DNA of 64,000 nucleotides from an uncultured Rhizobiaceae group bacterium (GTDB lineage: Bacteria > Pseudomonadota > Alphaproteobacteria > Rhizobiales > Rhizobiaceae): contig CALLUS010000017.1 of assembly GCA_938010435.1 (NCBI GenBank), positions 1-64,000 on the forward strand, written 5' to 3'. Positions 17,910-27,217 of the stretch are shown here, piece after piece. Under the pieces are notes generated by a model. That model saw only the letters and a list, made by a program, of their open reading frames with translations. It was not told the origin of the DNA and did not search any database. The position numbers were made by a program, and so were the translations under genes. Each line of letters opens with the position of its first letter. Positions within the stretch are counted from its first letter, which is position 1.

Positions 17910-18989
17910 ATGAAAGTGCCACAGTTCAGATCCTATGTAGATGAAAGCGACTACAAAAACATCGCACAGGTGTTTGAACGCAACTACATCGCAGAAGGTC
18001 CATTATCCGTAGAATTCCGAGACAAGCTTGTTGAATTAACGGGAGCAAATCACGGAGTCTTAGCCTCAAACGGAACCCTCGCCCTTTATATGGCACTGCG
18101 TGCACTGGAGATCGGTGCTGGCGATGAAGTGATCGTGCAGAATGTTTCGTTTATCGCTTCCGCTAATGCCGTGGAAATGACTGGTGCCAAACCTGTTTTT
18201 GTCGATATTCCTCAATTTGATGATTTGACAGTCGATTTGGACAAAATCAAATTGAACAAGAACACCAAAGCGATCATGTTGGCTCACCTGTTCGGCACGG
18301 TTTGCAGCAACGTGGAAGCTGTCAGAGATTTCTGCAAACAAAATAATCTTTTTCTGATCGAAGATGCGGCACAAGCATTGGCAATCACAAACGGCACCAC
18401 CCATGCAGGTTGTTTTGGCGATGCCGGAACGTTTTCTTTCTACGCTGACAAGACAATAACAACAGCAGAAGGTGGCCTTGTGGTCACTAACAATGAAAGC
18501 GTACACGAACGTATGGTTTACCTGCGCAATCAAGGCCGTAAATCCAGCGGAACTTTTGTTCACCCTGAAATAGGCTACAATTTTCGCATGACGGACATTC
18601 AGTCGGCGCTTGGTCTTTCACAATTGACCAAATTGAATGACATCATTTCAAAGAAACAAAGAATTGCGGAACTCTATCATCAGCATTTAGGAGCTAATGT
18701 TCGGTTTCTAAAAATCCGCGACGATTTCAACTATATCCCCTTTCGCGTCATTGCATTCGTAAATGACGCAGAAAAAACAATGAAACACATGAACGAAGCC
18801 GGAATCGAGCCGCGCTCAATGTTCTATCCGTTTCACAAACAACCAAGCTATGCACACTACAACCTTTCTCCATCAGAATTTCCAAACTCTGAAGAGTGCT
18901 TTCATCGTGGTATTTGCCTACCCACATGGGTTGGTATTAGCGAGGAACAAATAGCTTATACGTCAGAGAAGCTGCTCGAAGCGCTTTAG
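17910..18989 (+). CDS. DegT/DnrJ/EryC1 family sugar aminotransferase (second of three)
   Basis: This 359-residue PLP enzyme has the lysine at K181 in TFSFYADKTITTAEGG and the aspartate in LIEDAAQA at about 149-156. The N-terminus MKVPQFRSYVDESDY parallels the internal start of the first aminotransferase. Members transaminate 3- or 4-keto nucleotide sugars. It stands first in a rightward group with a WecB-like epimerase and a third aminotransferase, suggesting a dedicated amino-sugar route. Substrate position cannot be read from the sequence. Confidence 0.9.
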   Translation: MKVPQFRSYVDESDYKNIAQVFERNYIAEGPLSVEFRDKLVELTGANHGVLASNGTLALYMALRALEIGAGDEVIVQNVSFIASANAVEMTGAKPVFVDIPQFDDLTVDLDKIKLNKNTKAIMLAHLFGTVCSNVEAVRDFCKQNNLFLIEDAAQALAITNGTTHAGCFGDAGTFSFYADKTITTAEGGLVVTNNESVHERMVYLRNQGRKSSGTFVHPEIGYNFRMTDIQSALGLSQLTKLNDIISKKQRIAELYHQHLGANVRFLKIRDDFNYIPFRVIAFVNDAEKTMKHMNEAGIEPRSMFYPFHKQPSYAHYNLSPSEFPNSEECFHRGICLPTWVGISEEQIAYTSEKLLEAL

Positions 18990-19013
18990 CTCTGAAACAA
19001 AGGAAATACCTCT

Positions 19014-20141
19014 ATGAAAGTCATGACTATTGTTGGGACACGTCCTGAAATCATAAAGCTAAGCCGGGTTATTGCGGATATTTCACAGTACGTCGATCAT
19101 AAACTCGTCCATACAGGTCAAAATTATGACTACGAACTCAATGAGGTGTTTTTTGAAGATTTGCAGGTACCCAAGCCAGATCATTTCTTGAATGCTGCTG
19201 GCGATTCCGTAGCTGAAACAATCGGGCAAGTCATCGCACAGGCCGACAAAGTTCTCGAAGAAGAACAACCTGACGCAGTCATGTTATATGGCGATACCAA
19301 TAGCTGTTTGGCGGTCATTCCAGCCAAGCGTCGCAAAATTCCGATATTTCATTTTGAAGCGGGCAATCGCTGTTTTGATCAGCGGGTTCCCGAAGAATTA
19401 AACCGTAAGATTGTTGACCATCTATCAGATATCAACATGCCTCTGACAGAGCACGCACGCCGATATTTGATTGCGGAGGGTGTAAAGCCAGAGACAATCA
19501 TTAAAACTGGTTCGCCGATGAAGGAAATACTTGAGTACAACATGGAGTCTATCAAAGCTTCCGATGTTCTTGAACGACTCGGTCTCGAAAGCGGAAAATT
19601 CTTTATCGTTTCTGCGCATCGTGAAGAAAACATCGACAGCGAGAAAAACTTCAACGACCTACTCGACAGCCTGAATGCGATTGCAAAAAAATACGACATG
19701 CCTGTCATCGTATCAACGCACCCAAGAACCCGGAAGAAACTTGAGCAGCTCAATCGTGATGATTTAGACCCACGCGTTCAATTCCAGAAACCAATGGGCT
19801 TCTTTGATTACAACAAGCTGCAAATGGAAGCGCATTGTGTGATCTCAGATTCAGGCACAATCACCGAAGAAAGCTCCATCCTCAATGTTCCTGCCATTAC
19901 CATACGCCAAGCCCATGAACGGCCTGAAGGCATGGACGAAGGTATCCTTATTATGAGTGGTTTGGAAACAGAAGGCGTCTTACGGGCAATTGATGTTGTC
20001 GTTACCCAAGCAAAATCTTCTGAGCGTCCATTTAAATTGGTTGGCGACTACGATGTTGATAATTTTTCCAAGAAAGTGACAAAAATTGTGCTCAGTTACA
20101 CTGATTACATCAATCGTACTGTTTGGAAGAAAGCCGAATAA
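19014..20141 (+). CDS. UDP-GlcNAc 2-epimerase family protein (WecB/FnlC-like)
   Basis: This 375-residue enzyme begins with VMTIVGTRPEIIKLSRVI, continues with HTGQNYDYELNEVFF and YGDTNS, and has SDSGTITEESSILN in the C-terminal domain. These are the nucleotide-sugar-binding signatures of the non-hydrolysing 2-epimerases. It would interconvert a UDP-GlcNAc-type sugar with its 2-epimer (ManNAc or, in FnlC-like members, a FucNAc precursor). It starts 24 bases after the aminotransferase and precedes another aminotransferase. No UDP-ManNAc dehydrogenase is present, so an uronic acid product is not supported here. Confidence 0.9.
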   Translation: MKVMTIVGTRPEIIKLSRVIADISQYVDHKLVHTGQNYDYELNEVFFEDLQVPKPDHFLNAAGDSVAETIGQVIAQADKVLEEEQPDAVMLYGDTNSCLAVIPAKRRKIPIFHFEAGNRCFDQRVPEELNRKIVDHLSDINMPLTEHARRYLIAEGVKPETIIKTGSPMKEILEYNMESIKASDVLERLGLESGKFFIVSAHREENIDSEKNFNDLLDSLNAIAKKYDMPVIVSTHPRTRKKLEQLNRDDLDPRVQFQKPMGFFDYNKLQMEAHCVISDSGTITEESSILNVPAITIRQAHERPEGMDEGILIMSGLETEGVLRAIDVVVTQAKSSERPFKLVGDYDVDNFSKKVTKIVLSYTDYINRTVWKKAE

Positions 20142-20204
20142 CGGATACAAATAGCCGACAAGACAGCCCGATTGAAAAGCCCGAAACTTGTATTGAGACC
20201 CATT

Positions 20205-21332
20205 ATGGAACGCATTTTCCTTTCTGCACCGGATATATCAGGACGCGAGCGGCAACTGGTTGAAGAGGCTTTTGATTCAAATTACGTAGCACCAGCTGGC
20301 CCCATGATCAGCAAATTTGAAAACGACATAAAGGCTTATACTGGATTTGAAAACGCTATCGCCCTGACAACTGGAACTGCAGCTCTCCATCTTTGTATGA
20401 TTGTATCTGGCATCGGAAAAGGTGATGGGGTGTGGACGTCATCAGCAACCTTTATGGGCGGGGTGGCCCCGGCGGTCTATATGGGCGCAATACCATCGTT
20501 CGTGGATTCAGATATCAGCAGTTGGACAATGGACACCAATGTCTTGGCCGAGGCTCTGGAAACAGCCAACAAGAAAAACAATCTACCGAAAGCAATTGTA
20601 TCGACCGATCTCTACGGACAATCTTGTGATCTCGACGCGATCGATGCCTTATGCCAGCAATATGATGTGATGTTTTTTAGCGACAGCGCAGAAGCTTTAG
20701 GAGCCATATACAAAGGACGCCACGCAGGCAAAGGATCCAAAGCAGCAGTCCTGTCTTTCAATGGAAACAAAATCATCTCCACATCTGGTGGAGGCATGCT
20801 GCTGACCGATGATAAAGAGTTTGCTGACAGAGCAAGCTATTTTTCCACGCAAGCGCGTCAACCGTTTCTGCACTACGAACATACTGAGCTTGGTTACAAC
20901 TATCGTATGAGCAACATATCCGCTGCCATCGGTGTCGGACAATTGGAGATGATTGAGGATAAGGTAGAACGCCGCCGCAGCATCTTCAATCGGTACAAAA
21001 GTGAACTGGGTCAATTTGAAGGTGTTGATTTCATGCCCGAACCCGAAGGTCAACGATCCACCAACTGGTTAAGTTGCATGACAGTGGATCCTAATAAGAC
21101 CAAAGGCAGCAGCGGTGACATCATAGAATTGTGCAATCAAGAGCAGATTGAGGTGCGCCCAATGTGGAAACCAATGCATCTACAACCTGTTTTCGATAAC
21201 ACCGAGTTCTTTGGATCAGGCTTGTGCAAAACCCTCTTTGAAACGGGGCTTTGCTTGCCATCAGGCAGCGGAATGGCTGACGATCAACAAACACGAGTTA
21301 TCGAAACGATTTTACGCGTTTTAAAAGCCTAA
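20205..21332 (+). CDS. PglE-like sugar aminotransferase (third of three)
   Basis: Start 20205 (ATG) is chosen because the family normally begins close to the conserved IFLSAPDISGRE segment; an in-frame TTG at 20172 would add 11 residues. The 375-residue product has NYVAPAGP at about 26-33, a TGTAALHL cofactor segment and the PLP lysine K189 in SFNGNKIISTSGGG. The pattern resembles PglE-type enzymes that aminate C4 of UDP-4-keto-6-deoxy-GlcNAc, the product of FlaA1/PglF-type dehydratases such as that encoded at 9766. The matching N-acetyltransferase (PglD) is not visible next to it. Confidence 0.88.
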   Translation: MERIFLSAPDISGRERQLVEEAFDSNYVAPAGPMISKFENDIKAYTGFENAIALTTGTAALHLCMIVSGIGKGDGVWTSSATFMGGVAPAVYMGAIPSFVDSDISSWTMDTNVLAEALETANKKNNLPKAIVSTDLYGQSCDLDAIDALCQQYDVMFFSDSAEALGAIYKGRHAGKGSKAAVLSFNGNKIISTSGGGMLLTDDKEFADRASYFSTQARQPFLHYEHTELGYNYRMSNISAAIGVGQLEMIEDKVERRRSIFNRYKSELGQFEGVDFMPEPEGQRSTNWLSCMTVDPNKTKGSSGDIIELCNQEQIEVRPMWKPMHLQPVFDNTEFFGSGLCKTLFETGLCLPSGSGMADDQQTRVIETILRVLKA

Positions 21333-21335
21333 CCT

Positions 21336-22454
21336 ATGCCACATATCGTTATAAACGCATGCAATTTACGTCCTGGCGGCGGGGTACAAGTTACCTCTGC
21401 CTTGTTATCTAGATTTAGTGACAAAAATACATTTACAGTTTTGTGGACTGATCCTAGTGCAAAGTCACTTTTTGAAAGAATTATTGGACCTCGTCCCAAT
21501 ATAACCTATTTAAAACCGACTGCATCTGATTCAACCATCCACGTGTTCCTATGGTTGATTATGAAATTGCCTGCCCTATTGAATGAGTTAAAAGCCGATT
21601 TGATTCTTTCAATTAATCACTTTTTCCCGTCGGGTGTCGTTCCTCAAGTGGTCTACCATTTAAACGTTTTGAGGTTTGATCGACCCAAAACATCCATATT
21701 CAAAGCATCCGAAATTGCAGACCTCATTAGAGACAATCGTGCTGCGACTGCATTACGCAAAGCTGATGCCAATATATTTGAATCCAATTATCTCAAAGAG
21801 ATTGCTGAAAAAAAATCGGCCATTCGCAATGGACAGGTTATCTACATAGGCATTGATGAGACTTTGACAGAGTCTCATCAAATAGCGTCCGATAGCGACA
21901 GCTCATCCATCATCGTACTTACTTCACCGCATCCGCACAAAGATAATTCTCGTCTCATTTATATGTTGAAAGAGCTAATTCAGCGAGTACCAGAGAGGCC
22001 GTGGAAGTTAAAAATAGCCAGTGGCAGAACACCAGACTCGTTTTCAGAATTTACCGATTTGGCCAAATCGGAAGGTATTTGGGACCGTATCGAATGGCTT
22101 GGGTTTAAGACACATGACGAATTGGAAGCCATCGCCCACGATAGCCTTTGTCTGGTATCCACCAGCCAAGTTGAATCATTTTGCATGGTTGCCTTGGAAG
22201 CAATGGCATGGGGTTGCCCGGCAATTGTAGGCAACACCACTTCTATGCCTGAAAGCGTTGGAGATGCAGCATTGATAGCGCAAGCTGGCAATGCCCAGTC
22301 ATTTTCGGATCAGATTATGTTGTTGTGTAACACACCAAATCTACGAGAACAGCTTATCAACAAAGGATACAAACATATTAAATATATGTCTTGGAGATCA
22401 GCTGCCAATCAATTCGAGAATGTGTTTGAGCAAGTTATAACGGTTAAAAAATAA
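21336..22454 (+). CDS. glycosyltransferase (GT4-like)
   Basis: This 372-residue protein has an N-terminal ACNLRPGGGVQV acceptor-domain loop. The C-terminal GT-B donor domain includes VLTSPHPHKDNSR, WLGFKTHDELEAI and SQVESFCMVALEAMAWGCPAI. The E-x7-E-like element in the last segment binds the sugar nucleotide. It starts three bases after the aminotransferase stop. It ends 11 bases inside the convergent protease gene. Confidence 0.85.
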   Translation: MPHIVINACNLRPGGGVQVTSALLSRFSDKNTFTVLWTDPSAKSLFERIIGPRPNITYLKPTASDSTIHVFLWLIMKLPALLNELKADLILSINHFFPSGVVPQVVYHLNVLRFDRPKTSIFKASEIADLIRDNRAATALRKADANIFESNYLKEIAEKKSAIRNGQVIYIGIDETLTESHQIASDSDSSSIIVLTSPHPHKDNSRLIYMLKELIQRVPERPWKLKIASGRTPDSFSEFTDLAKSEGIWDRIEWLGFKTHDELEAIAHDSLCLVSTSQVESFCMVALEAMAWGCPAIVGNTTSMPESVGDAALIAQAGNAQSFSDQIMLLCNTPNLREQLINKGYKHIKYMSWRSAANQFENVFEQVITVKK

Positions 22455-24375
22455 AGTCGTTAGCATCGATCAATGTTGTAACACCGTTCAACGTAATCGT
22501 ATCACTTCCACCATTTGCTGAAATGATCGTATCTCCACCGGACACCGAGATTGTAAGGTCTGAATAGTTCAAACCTGAACCGCGCATATCCATTTTTTCA
22601 CGATTATTGGTGAAGTCAGTAATGACATCATTTCCAAAGTTGGAGATATCGAAATAAAACCGATCAAATCCTCCAGACCCACTTAGAGTATCATCACCCG
22701 CACCACCATAAAGCAAGTCAGCACCACCACCCCCAATGAGCGTATCATTGCCTCCACGTCCATACAAATCGTCAATGCCATTATATCCTTCAAGAAGGTT
22801 TGCGTTAGCATCTCCAAAAATATCGTCATTATAGAGCGAGCCGGACACGTTTTCTATGTCAACAAGTATGTCTCCACTACCATGCCCTGATCCAGTGGCA
22901 GTACCTGCCACTAAGTCAACGATGACACGTGCATCAGAATTGGAATAAGATGCTGTGTCTGTGCCCAAGCCACCATCAATCAAATCGGCACCACGGGATC
23001 CAAACAATACGTCATCCCCGATTCCACCATAAATTGAATCATGATTGCTCGAGGCATTAAGAACATCATCCCCTTCACCACCAATCAAAACATTCTTAAC
23101 AGTGTTCCCAGTAATTTTATCCGCAAAAGCAGAGCCTTGCAAAGTCTCGACCCCAATCAACACATCACCTTGAGCATCACCGCCAGTGTTCACCGCACCA
23201 TTATTTGTGCCGAATTGAACGGCCGCATTTGAACCTGAATAATCAACAGAATCTCCAAGACCGGACCCGCCGTTCATGTGATCTGCACCATTACCACCAA
23301 GAAACGTGTCATCACCAAGGTTTCCGAACATTATATCGTTTCCTGCTCCTCCATCAATAATATCATCGCCGGCATTTCCCCAAATTGTATTGGCAACGTT
23401 ATTGCCAATAATGGTATCCATACCTGAGCCACCAATGGCGTTTTCAATAATGACACCAGTCTCACCGCCAGAGTTTCCAAGAGCATTGGTGAAATCACCA
23501 GCAATTGTGAAACCGCCGTAAATACCATCCGCACCACTGACAAATCCACCACCACCAGTTTCGTTTTGAAGCGTAGCTGAACGCAAGTCGATGGTTGCAT
23601 TGAGAGCCCCACGATACGAAATAGTGTCCGTTCCACCCGTATCCCAAATTGTCTCGAAGTAAGCTCCTCGGGAATTCGAAGTTGGTAGATAATACACGTT
23701 GTTTCCCGAATTCTGGGTCGTGTTTGCGCCGTACAAATATTGTATCGCAGCAATATCAAATGCCATTGGCCCTGCCATGTAGCCGTAGTTGAGAACCTGA
23801 CCATTAATTAGTGGGCGCGAAATTTCACCCGATACATAAGACATGATAGAATAGACGTCTTGATTAAGATCATTTGACCCGGTGTCGGAAGAGTTTGAAA
23901 CCCCCGGAAACACGTGAGGGTCACCACCATCTGAATGAGTGTGATCAAGCCCAAGGGCATGGCCTAATTCGTGAACAAGAGTTGCATAACCAAAACCACC
24001 AACGTTCAAGCCGCCCGTCGCATTGTCATCCCAACCAAACCCATTGGTGTTGTACTCACCCGCAAGACCAATTGAATGTTCCAAAAGGCTCGGATTATTA
24101 TAATCTATTATCAATTGATGGACACCAAGATCACCTTGGGCGCTATTAAAATAGAGCGCCTCTGTTAGGTCTGCATTTGTGGAAGTCGTTTCTGTAAATG
24201 TGAGGTTTGCAACTGCTGACCAAGAATCCAATGCATCTTCAAAGGCATTTTTTTCGTTCCCACTCCAAGCTCCACCTGATCCAGAGTTATCAAAACGATA
24301 CGTCAATGAATTAGTATCAAATTTAGACCCCACTAAAAGTGCGTTCACGTAAGAGTTGCTTGTCCAGTTTGCCAA
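22444..24375 (-). CDS. serralysin-like secreted RTX metalloprotease
   Basis: This 643-residue M10B-type metalloprotease has the zinc motif HELGHALGLDH at residues 135-145, a Met-turn SIMSY at 176-180 and the serralysin GPMAFDIAAIQYLYGAN segment at 202-218. Numerous glycine/aspartate nonapeptide RTX repeats lie from about 300 to 590. There is no signal peptide, as expected for type I secretion through a C-terminal signal, but no T1SS genes are in the window. The start is a TTG at 24375, supported by GAGGG seven bases upstream. It sits in opposite orientation inside the polysaccharide island. Confidence 0.9.
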   Translation of the reverse strand: MANWTSNSYVNALLVGSKFDTNSLTYRFDNSGSGGAWSGNEKNAFEDALDSWSAVANLTFTETTSTNADLTEALYFNSAQGDLGVHQLIIDYNNPSLLEHSIGLAGEYNTNGFGWDDNATGGLNVGGFGYATLVHELGHALGLDHTHSDGGDPHVFPGVSNSSDTGSNDLNQDVYSIMSYVSGEISRPLINGQVLNYGYMAGPMAFDIAAIQYLYGANTTQNSGNNVYYLPTSNSRGAYFETIWDTGGTDTISYRGALNATIDLRSATLQNETGGGGFVSGADGIYGGFTIAGDFTNALGNSGGETGVIIENAIGGSGMDTIIGNNVANTIWGNAGDDIIDGGAGNDIMFGNLGDDTFLGGNGADHMNGGSGLGDSVDYSGSNAAVQFGTNNGAVNTGGDAQGDVLIGVETLQGSAFADKITGNTVKNVLIGGEGDDVLNASSNHDSIYGGIGDDVLFGSRGADLIDGGLGTDTASYSNSDARVIVDLVAGTATGSGHGSGDILVDIENVSGSLYNDDIFGDANANLLEGYNGIDDLYGRGGNDTLIGGGGADLLYGGAGDDTLSGSGGFDRFYFDISNFGNDVITDFTNNREKMDMRGSGLNYSDLTISVSGGDTIISANGGSDTITLNGVTTLIDANDFIF

Positions 24376-24539
24376 GATTTTGCCCTCAATTTTTAATTAA
24401 CTACAGTCTCACTAGGTGAAAATTGCTAATGCATCTTTATCGATTCAACGCCTACAGTTGCTGCGGTTAACAAGACGTAAAAAAATTTAGATCGATTGCG
24501 GTCAACGCCAACACACTTTAACAATAAACGTTCAAATCA

Positions 24540-25484
24540 ATGCAGCTCATAGTCAGGTTTCAAAAATTGAACTCTAATTTTATAGCCAGATTGAGACGGA
24601 GCGCACAGAAAGCTAGAACACCCCAAAAATTTTTAAAAATGATTGTCGAAGAACTGTTCGTCCGAACCTATACCAACCCTATGCTGCGCAGATTTATCTG
24701 CATGTTTGTGAAAACCCGTGAACCTCAGCAATGGGTTTTTTTGGTGGGATGTTACAACTCCGGAACGACATTGCTGCAGCACATTTTGAGTTCACACAAG
24801 AATATAGCAGGAATGCCTAGAGAAGGTGTTCGTTTCACCTCTCACCTTGAAAATTTGGAGCACAATGGGCACCACATGGTTTGGGCACAAGATTGGCGTG
24901 AACACGCGACCCCTTCTCCCGACCAAAGCGCCTATGCAGCTAAAGAAATAATGAAAGATTGGAGCATATTCTGGAAGAAGGGTGCGGATATTTTTCTCGA
25001 TAAGTCAGTTGCAAACACCGCCCGAATTGAATGGCTCGCCCAACATTTTCCAAACGCCAAATTTATTGGATTGCACCGCAACGGATATTGCATTTCAGAA
25101 GGGCTGCACAGACGCTCAAAACCTCCTCAATGGTTGGTGGACAAGACAGGTGACAGTCATTATCCGTTGGCCACGACTGGCGAACAGTGGGTGATAGCCA
25201 ATCAGGCAATGATGGGTGGTTTATCCAAAGTAGATCATTCTTTAATAGTGAGTTTTGAGAACTTGATTAAAGATCCAATATCAGAACTTGAAAATGTGTT
25301 CAGCTTTATCGGTTTGAAAAATACCGCGATGTCTTTTGACGGTGAAACTTTGACGGTAAACGAAAAAACCTTTTCGATCCGCAGTCCAAATGCTGCCAGT
25401 CTTAAAAGACTTGGTGATGATGGTGCAAAGGTCTTGAAACCGATCATTAGCTCCATGATGCAGGAACTTGGTTATGATGATTAA
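24540..25484 (+). CDS. sulfotransferase (second of three)
   Basis: This 314-residue protein has the PAPS loop VFLVGCYNSGTTLLQHIL at about residues 67-84 and the second site KFIGLHRNGYCISEGL at about 174-189. A basic N-terminal stretch precedes the domain. It overlaps the deacetylase gene downstream by 11 bases, so the two are probably co-translated. The acceptor is unknown; a glycan is favoured by context. Confidence 0.82.
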   Translation: MQLIVRFQKLNSNFIARLRRSAQKARTPQKFLKMIVEELFVRTYTNPMLRRFICMFVKTREPQQWVFLVGCYNSGTTLLQHILSSHKNIAGMPREGVRFTSHLENLEHNGHHMVWAQDWREHATPSPDQSAYAAKEIMKDWSIFWKKGADIFLDKSVANTARIEWLAQHFPNAKFIGLHRNGYCISEGLHRRSKPPQWLVDKTGDSHYPLATTGEQWVIANQAMMGGLSKVDHSLIVSFENLIKDPISELENVFSFIGLKNTAMSFDGETLTVNEKTFSIRSPNAASLKRLGDDGAKVLKPIISSMMQELGYDD

Positions 25485-26343
25485 TTCAAAGGTTATATTG
25501 AGTTTTGATTTTGAAATCGGTTGGGGTGACGTGACCAATGAACGATGGAAAAAACGCGAAAGAAATGGCGTTTATAAGAAGTTGCGTAAGGTCCTGCCAG
25601 AAATACTCAGCACCATGGACGAATATGAATTTCCGGCGACTTGGGCAACTGTTGGAGCAATGTTCGATCATCCGAAAAACCGGGATTTTAGCCATTTGCC
25701 AACTAAGGCCAAAGACTTGGTCAATTCAGTTTTAAAAGCAGCAAAGCCTGATAGTTTCGATGGTCGTGACCTATTCGAAAGTGTAATCGGCTCAAAAACC
25801 AGTCACCTGATTGCCAGCCATTCCTATTCACATGTTCCGTTCACGTATGAAGGCGTGAACAATCGTGTCATTTTTGAAGACATGACTCGGTTCAATTCAG
25901 TTGCGAAAGACTTCAACATCTTTGCAAACCGCTTTGTATTTCCTGAGAACCGTGAAGCACATTACGAAGCTCTTGCCCAAACAGGTTACACAAAGGCACG
26001 CGTGGCAGCAGACAATACATTTCGCAATAGATATCTGTATCGCGCTTCGACAATGCTGCTGGCACCTCCGTCTGGTCGCGAAGAAGACGGTCCAAATGGC
26101 ATCACTCGACAATTCGGGTCAATGTTGTTCAACGATGCAGGAAAATCGCATCGGGTCCCATTGCTCAACCGACGCGTTTCTTTAGGGTTGAAGCAACTGG
26201 ACCGCAGAGGCGGTACGCTACATATCTGGGCACATCCATTTAATTTTGCAGAATCTAACGCGCTTAAAGCATCATTTATCGACACTATTAAAACAATTGC
26301 GCAAAAGCGTGATCAAGGTTCGCTGACGGTCGAATTGATGTAA
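25474..26343 (+). CDS. NodB-like polysaccharide deacetylase
   Basis: The start at 25474 is supported by AGGAA seven bases upstream; an in-frame TTG at 25468 and ATG at 25477 are alternatives. The 289-residue product carries motif 1 (SFDFEIGWGD at 10-19, with Asp12) and motif 2 (ASHSYSH at 114-120, His116 and His120), the metal site of carbohydrate esterase family 4. WAHPFNFAE near the C-terminus may supply the later catalytic histidine. No signal peptide is seen, so it probably deacetylates an intracellular lipid-linked or nucleotide sugar. Confidence 0.83.
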   Translation: MMINSKVILSFDFEIGWGDVTNERWKKRERNGVYKKLRKVLPEILSTMDEYEFPATWATVGAMFDHPKNRDFSHLPTKAKDLVNSVLKAAKPDSFDGRDLFESVIGSKTSHLIASHSYSHVPFTYEGVNNRVIFEDMTRFNSVAKDFNIFANRFVFPENREAHYEALAQTGYTKARVAADNTFRNRYLYRASTMLLAPPSGREEDGPNGITRQFGSMLFNDAGKSHRVPLLNRRVSLGLKQLDRRGGTLHIWAHPFNFAESNALKASFIDTIKTIAQKRDQGSLTVELM

Positions 26344-26374
26344 GAACTTACGATGAAAAAATTGGATTTGCCCC

Positions 26375-27187
26375 ATGACCCCACATCAAGCCATTCAAAA
26401 AGTGAAAGATAGTTTTCCTTTTAAGAATTACATCACTGGTGACCTTGAATCGTACATAACCGTGGCCGATGTGGTGAGCAAACACACCAGGCCTGGCGAT
26501 AAGTTGTTCGACCTTGGATCTGGCCCATGTGACAAAACGGCAGTGGCACAGGTGCTTGGGTGCGAATGCACCGCAGTTGATGATTTAAAAGATGATTGGC
26601 ATTTACGAGGTGATAACATCCCAAAAATTGAAAAATTTGCGAAAGAAATGGGAATTCATTTTTCACGTGAATTCAGTCCTCCCATTGCCAACGAACTGGA
26701 CATGGTCATGTTGAATGATGTGATGGAGCACATCCATGATTCTCCGCGCGAGTTAATGAATGCTCTCGTCAATGGTTTGAAACCGGGAGGCTTAGTTTTC
26801 ATCTCAGTTCCAAACTTGGCAAACATTCGAAAGCGAATTGATCTTTTGCGCGGGCGCACGAACTTACCAAGATACGATCTTTATTACTGGTATAAAGGTC
26901 CATGGCGCGGTCCACAGCGTGAATATGTTCGCGGTGACCTCAACAGCCTGTGCAAAAATCTAGGGCTTGAAGTCGTTGAACTCTACACAGTTCACCACAT
27001 GCTCCAAAATCTTTCGCCGAAACTTCGCCCAATTTATAAACTGGTCACCAATCTATTTCCGGATTGGCGTGATACATGGGTGTTAATCGCTCGAAAGCCT
27101 GAGAGTTGGGCTGCAAGAATGGAACTCAGCGATAAAGAATTTGCCAAGGTTTACGGTACAGTAAACAAAGAGAGCCTTTATGAGTGA
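26375..27187 (+). CDS. class I SAM-dependent methyltransferase
   Basis: This 270-residue protein has motif I KLFDLGSGPCDKTAVA at about residues 43-58, VDDL for ribose contact, a MVMLNDVMEHIHD segment at about 109-121 and LKPGGLVFISVPN at about 134-146. This is the Methyltransf_11/23 layout. It lies between the deacetylase and the third sulfotransferase in one rightward run. Methylation of a sugar or of a lipid-linked end group is inferred from location only. Confidence 0.83.
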   Translation: MTPHQAIQKVKDSFPFKNYITGDLESYITVADVVSKHTRPGDKLFDLGSGPCDKTAVAQVLGCECTAVDDLKDDWHLRGDNIPKIEKFAKEMGIHFSREFSPPIANELDMVMLNDVMEHIHDSPRELMNALVNGLKPGGLVFISVPNLANIRKRIDLLRGRTNLPRYDLYYWYKGPWRGPQREYVRGDLNSLCKNLGLEVVELYTVHHMLQNLSPKLRPIYKLVTNLFPDWRDTWVLIARKPESWAARMELSDKEFAKVYGTVNKESLYE

Positions 27188-27217
27188 CATTGTAACGGGT
27201 CAAGAGCTAACAACACC

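Noticed and set aside
22600-23500. Repetitive DNA in the protease gene as a tandem repeat or CRISPR-like array
   Set aside because: The periodicity comes from glycine/aspartate RTX nonapeptides in one open frame; the DNA units are not identical and there are no spacers.
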